Source: Desulfuromonadales bacterium (GTDB taxonomy: Bacteria; Desulfobacterota; Desulfuromonadia; Desulfuromonadales; JAGXHI01). From it: DNA of 64,000 nucleotides. The translations under genes and the position numbers were made by a program. A model generated the notes under the pieces. That model made no database searches. It saw only the letters and a program-made list of their open reading frames with translations, and had not been told where the DNA came from. Location of the stretch: contig JAGXHI010000061.1 of the NCBI GenBank assembly GCA_024636295.1, forward strand, positions 214,020-278,019, in the 5' to 3' direction. Shown piece after piece: positions 42,285 through 51,030 of the stretch (its first letter is position 1; each line of letters begins with the position of its first letter).

Positions 42285-42920
42285 TCAGAGGCGACGCAGT
42301 ATCCCCAGGGCGCCTACCATGGGCCTTTTTTCGAACAAGCCTGAAGCCATTGCCATTTTGTAAATTTCAAAGGGAGCCTGCCCGCCATCGGCAGGGTCGG
42401 GGAAAATATCGTGGATCGCCAGAATCCCGCCCGGGACAAGATGTCCTGTCCAACTCAGGTAATCGGCGAGGGCGGCCTCCGAGCTGTGGCCGCCGTCGAT
42501 GAATAACATGCCAAGGGGAGTGGCCCATCTTTTTGCGGCCACGATGGAAGACGAGACGATGGGCACCACGTGTTCTTCAAGTCCAGATTTTCGTAAGTTT
42601 TTGCGAAAGGTTTTGAAGCTGTCCATCTGCTCGGCTTCGGAATCATACAGGTCGGGATCGTGGTATTCCTCGCCAGGCTGATGTTCTTCGGAGCCACGAT
42701 GATGATCGAGAGCGAAAAGGATGTTGCCGGATCTGCGGCATGCCGTACCGATGTAGATAGTTGATTTTCCGCAGTAGCTGCCAATTTCAAGGCATGGGCC
42801 AAGCATTGCGGTATCCAGTGCCAGCCGAAATAATGCCTCCCCTTCTTGGGGAGGCAGGAAACCCTTTATTTCTGCGACATCGATGGGAAGTGAAATCATA
42901 AACTTTTCCGAAATTATCAT
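42285..42920 (-). CDS. class I SAM methyltransferase (Methyltransf_24/CmcI-like)
   Basis: LGPCLEIGSYCGKSTIYIGTA, LFIDGGHSSEAALADYLSW. Confidence 0.8.
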   Translation of the reverse strand: MIISEKFMISLPIDVAEIKGFLPPQEGEALFRLALDTAMLGPCLEIGSYCGKSTIYIGTACRRSGNILFALDHHRGSEEHQPGEEYHDPDLYDSEAEQMDSFKTFRKNLRKSGLEEHVVPIVSSSIVAAKRWATPLGMLFIDGGHSSEAALADYLSWTGHLVPGGILAIHDIFPDPADGGQAPFEIYKMAMASGLFEKRPMVGALGILRRL

Positions 42921-43306
42921 GCTTGGAGGAAATCACGTTTTCTTCAAAAGATATTAATTCTTTACGACATTTTCAGGTCGCGATCAAGTCTTTTTTAAGT
43001 ATTGTAAAATGGGAAAACTCTGAATCCGGTTTCAGGTATAAGTAAATCCAGGATGAAAATCATTGTTTTTAAGCTGGCCCCATCATTGAGCATAGATCAC
43101 TGGAGCTTATGGGAAAAATCGAATAACCCGGAGGTTGGGTGGAGTCCCGCTTGAGAATACCTCCATACATAAAAGATCCTTCATTTATAGGAAAAAAAGT
43201 TTTTTCGTTATAAAAGACCAATTGACAACCCGTGTTCAATTGTTGTACTCCATTTTTAGAAGCCTTTAGTTGCCAATATTTCATTTTTTACCGGGAGGAG
43301 AATCCG

Positions 43307-44662
43307 ATGATCAGAAAAGGAGTTCTGCTTTTGCTTTTTCTGGGAGTATCCGGTCCCTCGTTCGGAGGATGGCTCAGTGATGCGGTATCAGGCGCCGTCA
43401 AGAAGGTGGGAGAGAAGGCCATAGAGGAAACCACTGGAGGCGCCTATGAGGGACTGAAGCGAAAGGCCGGAGAGACAATTGAATCATCTCCCGACACATC
43501 CTCGAAAATGAAGAATCAAGTTGCGCCGGCGCCCGATACATCTGCCAAAAATGAGGCCAGCATACCTCCTTCTCCCCGATTCACCTCCGAAATAGCGAGC
43601 ATTCCGAAGAAGAAAAAAGTATCCGCTTCCACGGTAAATTTCCCTCATTTCTCAGCCCGACTTCTGTCTTATGATCCCGAGGAAGAGGAGGAAACAGTAA
43701 CCAGGATGTACGCGGGAGGGTCCAGGATGCGCATGGAACCGGTTTCTGGAGGGGAGGACCAGGGAATCAGCATCATCGATTTTGCCGGGGAAATGTTGTA
43801 CATGCTTTCGACCGAGGAAAAGACATATCTTGAATTTCCCTATGGTGATGAGGACGAAAATCAAATGGATTACGGATTTCTTGTTGGGAAAAATCCCTGC
43901 ACCGAATACCGGGTATCCAAAAAGGAGGGGAGCGAAACTCTCCATGGCCGCAGGACAGTCAAATGGGTCTGCTCGGAGCCTGAGGATGAATTTGAAGCGG
44001 AAACGACGACCATCTGGATGGATCAGGAATTGAACCTGCCACTGCGTACAGAGGACAGCGACGGGTTTATCTCTGAAATCTCAGAAATCAAAACAGAATC
44101 GCAACCGGCGCACCTGTTCGAGATTCCAGCAGGTTATGAAAAGGTCTCCATGCCTTTTCCTCTCTTCGGCGCCGCACCCCGAGCCCAAACCGGAGAGCCT
44201 TATGCTCCTAAACCTGAAATTCCCGGCAACCCGCCCGAAGATGCAACTAAAAAAGCGGAATATGATCTTGAAATCCTGATGCTGCGCTCTCTCCAGGTGC
44301 CTCCGAAGAATGAAGTGGGGATCCCTGCCTATCCTGGCGCCAAAGCACTCAAATACATGCCCGCAAGCAAGGGTAGCATCAACGACGAACCTTTCGTAAG
44401 TCTGCCGGTTATTGAGATTATTACCGTCGATGATCCGGAAACCGTTGCCGCCTGGTATCGAAATAACCTTCCCGGATGGTCGGAAAAGGAATTTCTCCAG
44501 AATACCTATTTCTGGGGAGGGGGGAACTTTCATCCCCTCAAGGTTTCAGGTATGGAGACGCCCCATGTTGGGGTATTGGAGATCCCGAGAAGGGTGCTGA
44601 CCTACTTCAGCATGCCTGAAGCGAAAACCACAATACAGATACGGTACCGGCCCCGGAACTGA
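43307..44662 (+). CDS. secreted hypothetical protein
   Basis: GGGAGGAG RBS, ATG at 43307, signal peptide MIRKGVLLLLFLGVSGPSFG; remainder not recognised. Confidence 0.75.
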   Translation: MIRKGVLLLLFLGVSGPSFGGWLSDAVSGAVKKVGEKAIEETTGGAYEGLKRKAGETIESSPDTSSKMKNQVAPAPDTSAKNEASIPPSPRFTSEIASIPKKKKVSASTVNFPHFSARLLSYDPEEEEETVTRMYAGGSRMRMEPVSGGEDQGISIIDFAGEMLYMLSTEEKTYLEFPYGDEDENQMDYGFLVGKNPCTEYRVSKKEGSETLHGRRTVKWVCSEPEDEFEAETTTIWMDQELNLPLRTEDSDGFISEISEIKTESQPAHLFEIPAGYEKVSMPFPLFGAAPRAQTGEPYAPKPEIPGNPPEDATKKAEYDLEILMLRSLQVPPKNEVGIPAYPGAKALKYMPASKGSINDEPFVSLPVIEIITVDDPETVAAWYRNNLPGWSEKEFLQNTYFWGGGNFHPLKVSGMETPHVGVLEIPRRVLTYFSMPEAKTTIQIRYRPRN

Positions 44663-44680
44663 AATCGGGTATTCAGCCAG

Positions 44681-44720
44681 GAAACCCCCGGTTCGCGCAA
44701 AACCGGGGGTTTCTCGCTTT
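44681..44720 (+). terminator. rho-independent terminator
   Basis: GAAACCCCCGGTT-cgcgcaa-AACCGGGGGTTTC then CTCGCTTTT. Confidence 0.85.
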
Positions 44721-45073
44721 TGTGGAGAGAGCATTGTCCCTCTGAACCGTACCAAAATCATCATTTCGTCCCCCTCGCGAGAAATTCTTCCGCTTCATTC
44801 TCGGAAACAGAACATCTTACTGAAAACATGGTTTTAAAAATTTGACAGGTCTGGAATAATCATGTAGACAGAAAGGCAGGAACGATCCATTCCCATTTAT
44901 TCAATCGCCATTCACGACCGCTTCCCAGCGTCATAGAAGAGGCAAATGCGAAGTAGCCGGACCGTAGCGGATTCGCGGATCTCGGACCCGGATTCAAATC
45001 ACCCGCGCTCCCCTTGTGGACGTGCCTTGAGCAGGAGGAGAATCGATGAAAAAGCATAAAAGCGCCCCGATCG

Positions 45074-46006
45074 TTGATGATCGGGATTCGTTATGAAGAG
45101 CCGATGGGAGGCCTGGGAATGCCTGAAACCCTTTTTCCGGAATCCCGACGGGAGGAATCCTTGAATATCGAAAAAGTGGCCGAGAACATCTATGCCAACG
45201 TCACTTACGATGGCGCTAATGTGGCCTGCATCAATACCCGGGATGGAATGATACTCATCGATACACCGATGCTTCCCCCGCATATTTCGGAATGGAAAAG
45301 CTTCGTATCCGCTCTGAACCCCAAGGGAGTCCGATACATCATCAATACCCATATTCATTTTGATCATGTTATCGGCAACCGGAGATTTGGAGCTCCGGTT
45401 ATCGCCCATGAACTGTTGGCAAAGAGACTTTTTGAAAAGAACGCCACCCTTCGGGAATCTTTCGTCCCCGCCATGACCGGACGGACGAAAGAGGAGGTGG
45501 CATTCATTCTCTCAGAGCCTCTGGTCGCGCCAGAAATAACCCTGAGCAGAGACCTTGAGATACATCTCGGGGGGGTTACGGTAAAAATTGAGCACCTGGG
45601 CGGTCATACGGAAGACAGCGTCATCGTCTACGAGAAGGAATCCAGAACACTTTTTACCGGCGACCTGCTTACGGCGTATCTTCACCCCTACAAAGGAGAT
45701 GCCATTTTCGAGGATTGGCTGAACGCTCTTCGACGCATGAGGAATTACGATATCCGGAAGGTGGTTCCAGGGCATGGAAAGATCTGTGATATGGAGGCGC
45801 TCGATCGGATGACGGATTATTTTCAAAAACTGGAAGAGTCGACCCGAGAACTGGTCGAAGTTGGGACGTCCAGAGAGGATGTCATACGAAGGGTCCGGGA
45901 AAGGATGTTTGAATATTTCGAAGTCGCTTCAGAAGCCAGGGAGGGCGCCGCAAAAATGTTCGACCTGGGAACGTCGCGGCTGTACCGGGAAATCGCCAAG
46001 AACTGA
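45074..46006 (+). CDS. MBL-fold metallo-hydrolase (start uncertain)
   Basis: NTHIHFDHVIGN, LGGHTEDSVIVYEKESRTLFTGDLL, VPGHG. Confidence 0.92.
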   Translation: MMIGIRYEEPMGGLGMPETLFPESRREESLNIEKVAENIYANVTYDGANVACINTRDGMILIDTPMLPPHISEWKSFVSALNPKGVRYIINTHIHFDHVIGNRRFGAPVIAHELLAKRLFEKNATLRESFVPAMTGRTKEEVAFILSEPLVAPEITLSRDLEIHLGGVTVKIEHLGGHTEDSVIVYEKESRTLFTGDLLTAYLHPYKGDAIFEDWLNALRRMRNYDIRKVVPGHGKICDMEALDRMTDYFQKLEESTRELVEVGTSREDVIRRVRERMFEYFEVASEAREGAAKMFDLGTSRLYREIAKN

Positions 46007-46024
46007 ATATTTGGAGAAAACAAC

Positions 46025-46600
46025 ATGCATATTATGGCATTCAATGGAAGTCCAAGAAAAAACGGGAATACCTCGACTATCATCCGGGCAATTCTTGAGG
46101 GGGCGAAATCGGCCGGTGCTGAAACGACCGAGGTGGTGCTTGATGAAATCGAAATGAAAGGCTGTATGGGGTGCCTGAGCTGCCGGAAGAATCACGGCGT
46201 TTGCGCCAGGCAGGATGCGCTGAGTCCTTACCTGGAGGATATCAAGGAAAGCGCCGGCATTATCGTCGGATGTCCGATCTATATGTACCGGATGGGAGGG
46301 CAGATCAAGCTGCTGGTGGATCGGATGTACTCTCTTTATCCTCCCGGCAGGGAAGGGGGCTACGGTACGGCGGTGCCGGCAGGAAAAACTTACGGTCTGG
46401 TCGTCTCCCAGGGGGCGCCCGATCCGGATCAGTACAAGCGTTCCATCCGGTGGCTGGCGGGTATGACGGGGACGGGCCTTGGAATGGAGGAGGTCGGTCG
46501 AATTATCCATGCGGACAGCTATGAGCGTCCAGCCAAGGACCATCCGGAACTTCTGGCGGAAGCGCACAGACTCGGCCGCCGGATGCTGCGGGTGGAGTGA
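46025..46600 (+). CDS. flavodoxin-fold NAD(P)H-dependent/iron-sulfur flavoprotein
   Basis: [55 protein letters not shown]. Confidence 0.9.
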   Translation: MHIMAFNGSPRKNGNTSTIIRAILEGAKSAGAETTEVVLDEIEMKGCMGCLSCRKNHGVCARQDALSPYLEDIKESAGIIVGCPIYMYRMGGQIKLLVDRMYSLYPPGREGGYGTAVPAGKTYGLVVSQGAPDPDQYKRSIRWLAGMTGTGLGMEEVGRIIHADSYERPAKDHPELLAEAHRLGRRMLRVE

Positions 46601-46604
46601 GCTT

Positions 46605-47381
46605 ATGTCCCGGCGTTTTGTCGACCTCTCTATTCCCATCGAGAACGATGTCCCCGCGGATCCCCCAGGGTTCGGCCCTAAGATCGAATACCGAACCCAT
46701 GAGGAAACCGTCGGAGCGCTTGCGGCGGTGTTCAAGGGCCTGAGGAAGGAAGATCTGCCCGACGGGGAGGGATGGGCCGTGGAGAGGGTGGCTCTTTCGA
46801 CCCATAACGGCACCCACATGGACGCACCCTGGCATTTCCATTCCACGACGGATCGGGGAAAGTCCCGGGCGCCGACCATTGACGAAATGCCGCTCGACCT
46901 CTGTTTCCGCCCGGGCGTAAAGCTCGATTTTCGTCATTTCCCTGATGGTTATGTGGTTCGGCCCGAAGATATAGAAACCGAACTCGCCCGGATCGGTTGC
47001 GATCTGCAGCCTCTCGATATTGTTCTGCTGAACACCCGGGCCGGGGCGATTTACGGCCATGAGGGATATGTCGATGCAGGATGCGGAATGGGACGGGATG
47101 CCACTCTTTACCTTACCGGGCGCGGGGTGCGGGTGGTCGGAACGGACGCCTGGTCATGGGATGCGCCGTTCAGTCATACCGCCCGTCGATGGGAGGCCGA
47201 AGGCAACCCGGAAATCATCTGGGAGGGGCACAAGGCCGGACGGGAGGTCCCCTACTGGCAGATGGAAAAGCTGCACAATCTCGAAACACTGCCGCCGTAT
47301 GGCTTCACGGTCGCCTGCTTTCCCGTGAAGATCCGAAAAGCCTCCGGGGGCTGGACGCGGGCGGTGGCGATTATAGATTAA
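46605..47381 (+). CDS. cyclase-family (kynurenine formamidase-like) hydrolase
   Basis: [15 protein letters not shown] metal-binding motif; true start [12 protein letters not shown] at 46605. Confidence 0.9.
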   Translation: MSRRFVDLSIPIENDVPADPPGFGPKIEYRTHEETVGALAAVFKGLRKEDLPDGEGWAVERVALSTHNGTHMDAPWHFHSTTDRGKSRAPTIDEMPLDLCFRPGVKLDFRHFPDGYVVRPEDIETELARIGCDLQPLDIVLLNTRAGAIYGHEGYVDAGCGMGRDATLYLTGRGVRVVGTDAWSWDAPFSHTARRWEAEGNPEIIWEGHKAGREVPYWQMEKLHNLETLPPYGFTVACFPVKIRKASGGWTRAVAIID

Positions 47382-47393
47382 GATCGAAATCTC

Positions 47394-47464
47394 ACCACGG
47401 AGACGCGGGGAAAAAAATGAATTATTGCTTCTTGTCGCATGTTTCTCCTTCGTGACTCCATGGT
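47394..47464. repeat. imperfect inverted repeat of a CCACGGAGACNCGGGGAAA type
   Basis: Left arm ACCACGGAGACGCGGGGAAA (47394-47413), right arm TTTCTCCTTCGTGACTCCATGGT (47442-47464). Confidence 0.45.
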
Positions 47465-47510
47465 AAATTTTTTAAACTCTTAAAGTATCAATTTCCGCAT
47501 TGGAGAGAAT

Positions 47511-48449
47511 ATGAGCGAGACACCCTCATGGTTCCAGCAGGCGCTTGACGCGCCGGGTGAATCAAAATATCTGCAGGTCAAGGGCGTACGGATCCATTAT
47601 CGTGTGTGGGGCGAGGCCGGAAAGCCCGGCATCGTTCTGATTCACGGCAGTAATGCTCATCTCGAATGGTGGCGCTTCGTCGCTCCTTTTCTGGCGGATC
47701 AGTTCCGCGTCGCAGCCCTCGATCTCTCTGGAAACGGGGACTCCGGGCATCGCGAGCGTTATGATGGGGAAACTCTTGCGGAGGAAGTCTGGGCCGTCTG
47801 CCGAGCGGCGCAACTTGGAGAGCGCCCCTTCGTTGTCGGTCACAGCTTCGGGGGCTTTATCGCCCTGGAAACCGCTCATCGTTTCGGAGAGGAGATGGCC
47901 GGGGTGATCTTCAACGATTTCACCGTGCGGCCGCCGGAGAATTATTCCGAATGGGGCCTGCGGGCAAAAATGGAGGGACGCACCGGACCGCGAAAACTGC
48001 GGGTCTATGAGGACCTGGAAACGGCTGTCGGGCGCTTCCGGCTGCTGCCGGACCAACCGGTGCGCTATCCCGAGGTTCATCGCTACATCGCCGAACAATC
48101 GCTGAAACAGGTGGAGGGGGGCTGGACCTGGAAATTCGATCCGGCGCTCTTCGATTATCTGGAGATGGGTCCAAGCCAGAGCGATAAATTCATCGGACTC
48201 GCCTGCCGCTCCGCCCTTGTCATTGGGGAGAAAAGCGAGGATGACGGGGTTTACGGGGCGCCATACATGAGCGAGATCACCCGGGGGCTTCTGCCGGTCA
48301 TCTCCATTCCCGACACCCACCATCATATGATGTTCGAAGAACCCATCGCACTTACGATGGCGATCAAGGGCGTATTGCTGAGTTGGATTCTCGAAGACGG
48401 TCGCTGCAAGCTGAATGAGGCTTTATCGGCAATCGCCAGAAGCGCCTGA
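47511..48449 (+). CDS. alpha/beta hydrolase
   Basis: IVLIHGSNAHLEWWRFVAPFL, VVGHSFGGFIALE, catalytic His region PDTHHHMMFEEP. Confidence 0.92.
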   Translation: MSETPSWFQQALDAPGESKYLQVKGVRIHYRVWGEAGKPGIVLIHGSNAHLEWWRFVAPFLADQFRVAALDLSGNGDSGHRERYDGETLAEEVWAVCRAAQLGERPFVVGHSFGGFIALETAHRFGEEMAGVIFNDFTVRPPENYSEWGLRAKMEGRTGPRKLRVYEDLETAVGRFRLLPDQPVRYPEVHRYIAEQSLKQVEGGWTWKFDPALFDYLEMGPSQSDKFIGLACRSALVIGEKSEDDGVYGAPYMSEITRGLLPVISIPDTHHHMMFEEPIALTMAIKGVLLSWILEDGRCKLNEALSAIARSA

Positions 48450-48492
48450 AAAGATTAAAAAACACAATTTCAGTCGACGGAGGAATTCGATC

Positions 48493-49521
48493 ATGAGCGT
48501 AAGACAGAACACCCGCATCACCCTGGCCTCCCGTCCCATTGGGATTCCCAAGGAATCGGATTTCGGGATCGAGACCGTTCCGGCGCCTCTTCCAGGACCC
48601 GGGGAGATGTTGCTGAAAACCTTGTGGCTTTCCCTGGATCCCTATATGCGAGGCCGCATGAGCGAGCGGAAATCCTATGCCAAGCCCCTGGAAATTGGCG
48701 ATGTTATTACCGGGGGAGTCGTCGGCCAGGTAATCGAATCCAATATCCCCGACTTCAAGCCCGGCGAGATCGTATCGGGCATGTACGGATGGCAGCAGTA
48801 CGCGATTGCCAGGCCTGGAGACTTTCGTCTCTTCAAGGTCGATCCGGACCTCGCGCCCATTTCGACGGCAGTCGGCGTCACCGGAATGCCTGGTCAGACC
48901 GCTTATTTCGGTTTGCTGCGTGTGGGCAAGCCAAAGCCCGGCGAAACGGTTGTGGTCTCCGCCGCTTCGGGTGCGGTGGGTTCCGTTGTTGGTCAGATTG
49001 CGAAAATTCATGGCTGTCGTGTGGTCGGAATCGCCGGAGGGGCGGAGAAGTGCGCCTATGTCGCCGACGAACTCGGCTTTGACGCCTGCGTCGATTACAA
49101 GGGCGGAAATCTCAAGGAGGATCTCGCGGCCGCCTGCCCGAAAGGCATCGACGTCTATTTCGAAAATGTCGGCGGTGAAGTGCTCCAGGCGGTCATCCCC
49201 CTGCTCAATCCCGGCGCCCGAGTGCCGGTATGCGGCTACATTTCCGCTTATAATGCGAAACCGGGAGAGGAGGTTAAATCCCCCGATCAGATTCTTCAGG
49301 ATCTTCCAGATCCGCCGGAAACCCGATTTTTCCTGGTTACGGAATGGATCGAGGAATTTCCCGAAGCGAGCCGCCAACTCGCCGACTGGATCCGGAAAGG
49401 AAAATTGAAGTACCGGGAAACGGTTGTCGAGGGTATCGAAAATGCGCCCAAGGCTTTCTCCATGCTGTTCCGAGGAGAGAATTTCGGCAAGCTCATGGTA
49501 AAGGTTGCCGACCCGGAGTGA
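48493..49521 (+). CDS. NADP-dependent medium-chain oxidoreductase (zinc-independent MDR)
   Basis: SLDPYMRGRM, VVSAASGAVGSVVGQIAKIHGCRVVGIAGGAEKC, VDVYFENVGGE-like IDVYFENVGGEVLQAV; start MSVRQNTRITLAS at 48493. Confidence 0.93.
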   Translation: MSVRQNTRITLASRPIGIPKESDFGIETVPAPLPGPGEMLLKTLWLSLDPYMRGRMSERKSYAKPLEIGDVITGGVVGQVIESNIPDFKPGEIVSGMYGWQQYAIARPGDFRLFKVDPDLAPISTAVGVTGMPGQTAYFGLLRVGKPKPGETVVVSAASGAVGSVVGQIAKIHGCRVVGIAGGAEKCAYVADELGFDACVDYKGGNLKEDLAAACPKGIDVYFENVGGEVLQAVIPLLNPGARVPVCGYISAYNAKPGEEVKSPDQILQDLPDPPETRFFLVTEWIEEFPEASRQLADWIRKGKLKYRETVVEGIENAPKAFSMLFRGENFGKLMVKVADPE

Positions 49522-49526
49522 TTTCT

Positions 49527-49651
49527 GTCCGGAAACGGCCCTTTTCCGCAATCTCTGCGTCAATCCGCGGATTTGATTGTGCGGCGTAAAGTACTACGCC
49601 TCCGCTCAAATCCGTGATTTCCTTGATCTTACGAAAAATTGCTCGTTTCCG
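49527..49651. repeat. MITE-like dispersed repeat copy 2
   Basis: Matches 26704-26827 over 124 bp with 6 mismatches; CGGAAACG (49530-49537) pairs with CGTTTCCG (49644-49651); internal palindrome 49569-49613. Confidence 0.8.
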
Positions 49652-49747
49652 AATCAGAAATCGGATTGGATGGAGCGTAGCGAACGGGTGGTGAAAGGAT
49701 TTTGGGTAAAAAAATAAGTTCACAATTTATTCAAGGAGAATTCTGCA

Positions 49748-50344
49748 ATGGATGTTCTGGAAGCTATCAAAAAGCGCCGCTCGGTGCGCAGCTTTTCCCA
49801 GGAGCCTGTCGATCGGGATCTTCTGATCCAGATGATTGATGCCGCGCGGGTGGGCCCAAGCGCGGCCAACCGCCAGTGTCTGAAGTACGTGGTGGTCACC
49901 GAACCTGAGCTTTGCGCTGAGGTTTTCAAAAACCTTAAATGGGCTGCATATACCGCTCCCGTAGGCACTCCTGCTCCTGGTTTCACCCCCACCGCTTACG
50001 TAGCAGTGTGTGTCTTGCAGAAACTCGCACTCCCGACAATGGCCAAATATGACGCAGGGGCCGCGATCCAGACGATCATGCTGCTGGGAACAGCTCGCGG
50101 CGTGGATTCCTGCTGGCTGAAAGCGGTCAATTACCCGGAAGTGTCAAAACTTCTGAACCTTCCCGAAGGCGTGGAACTCGATTCCGTCGTGGCGCTTGGA
50201 AAGCCAGCGGAGGAGCCGACACAGGTGGATCTGGAAGAGGGCAAAGAAGGGGTCGAGGTCATCAAATACTGGCGGGATGAAAACAGCCGGCAATTCGTAC
50301 CCAAGCGGGCGCTGGGGGATGTGCTGGTCTGGGAAAAATTCTGA
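49748..50344 (+). CDS. nitroreductase-family protein
   Basis: VLEAIKKRRSVRSFSQEPVDRDLLIQMIDAARVGPSAANRQ; GAAIQTIMLLGTARGVDSCW. Confidence 0.92.
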   Translation: MDVLEAIKKRRSVRSFSQEPVDRDLLIQMIDAARVGPSAANRQCLKYVVVTEPELCAEVFKNLKWAAYTAPVGTPAPGFTPTAYVAVCVLQKLALPTMAKYDAGAAIQTIMLLGTARGVDSCWLKAVNYPEVSKLLNLPEGVELDSVVALGKPAEEPTQVDLEEGKEGVEVIKYWRDENSRQFVPKRALGDVLVWEKF

Positions 50345-50352
50345 AGAATAGT

Positions 50353-50378
50353 CAGGGGCGGGGTTAAACCCGCCCCTG
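50353..50378. terminator. bidirectional hairpin between convergent genes
   Basis: CAGGGGCGGG-GTTAAA-CCCGCCCCTG. Confidence 0.55.
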
Positions 50379-50390
50379 CGGCGATTTGTA

Positions 50391-50924
50391 TCAGGTCTTC
50401 GACATGGTGATATCCACATGCAGTTCGTCGGCGACCCCAAGGAGATCCTCCTGAACCTGATCCGGCGTTTTCCCTTCGGGAACCTGGATATGGATGTCCA
50501 TCAGGTAAATGGCTGTTCCGCTTTCCGGCGATGGCCTCACCGTCGATTTCAAGTCGATGATATTTACTTTTCTCTCGGCAAGGTGGCGGCTGATCTGATA
50601 AACGATCCCCGTCTGGTCCATTCCCTCCACATGAAGAACGCAGTCTCTCATGCCGTTCTCCCCCGCGGCGCGACGAGCCTCCAGGGGCCGCATGAAAGCG
50701 GAAATCCCCTTCTCCCTCTCCAGTCGCCGGCATTCCCTGTTCAGGTGTTCCTCAATATTCTGCGCTGAGGAAGTAAAAAGCAGAATGAGGGTGAATTCGT
50801 CCGCAAGCCGCGTCATGGAGGTGTCTTCCAGGTTGCAGCCGTTTTCGTAAAGGATTCCGGTCACGTCGGCAACGATGCCCTCTCGGTCCTTGCCAAAGGC
50901 GGTCAGTATGAAACGGTTTTCCAT
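50391..50924 (-). CDS. tandem ACT-domain protein (GcvR-like)
   Basis: FILTAFGKDREGIVADVTGILYENGCNLEDTSMTRLADEFTLILLF; second ACT VEGMDQTGIVYQISRHLAERKVNIIDL. Confidence 0.88.
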   Translation of the reverse strand: MENRFILTAFGKDREGIVADVTGILYENGCNLEDTSMTRLADEFTLILLFTSSAQNIEEHLNRECRRLEREKGISAFMRPLEARRAAGENGMRDCVLHVEGMDQTGIVYQISRHLAERKVNIIDLKSTVRPSPESGTAIYLMDIHIQVPEGKTPDQVQEDLLGVADELHVDITMSKT

Positions 50925-51030
50925 AAATCCTCCTTTTTCCCTTGGTTATTAGTCAAAAATCCGCCTTTATCTGTGTTCGAGTGCCTTTCTGGTTTTCCTT
51001 CGCGCCTTGATGAACACCTTAAATATCGGA

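Noticed and set aside
44836-44865. TTGACA box considered as a promoter for the MBL gene
   Set aside because: No acceptable -10 hexamer at 16-18 bp spacing.
44938-45025. tRNA-like GGATTCAAATC string
   Set aside because: Cloverleaf arms could not be assembled around it; no acceptor stem or CCA.
48364-49563. 399-aa minus-strand ORF antisense to the MDR oxidoreductase
   Set aside because: Antisense to a clear CDS; its N-terminus (MTQRLRKRAVSG) comes from the MITE-like repeat and is shared with ORF 26381..26740 for that reason.
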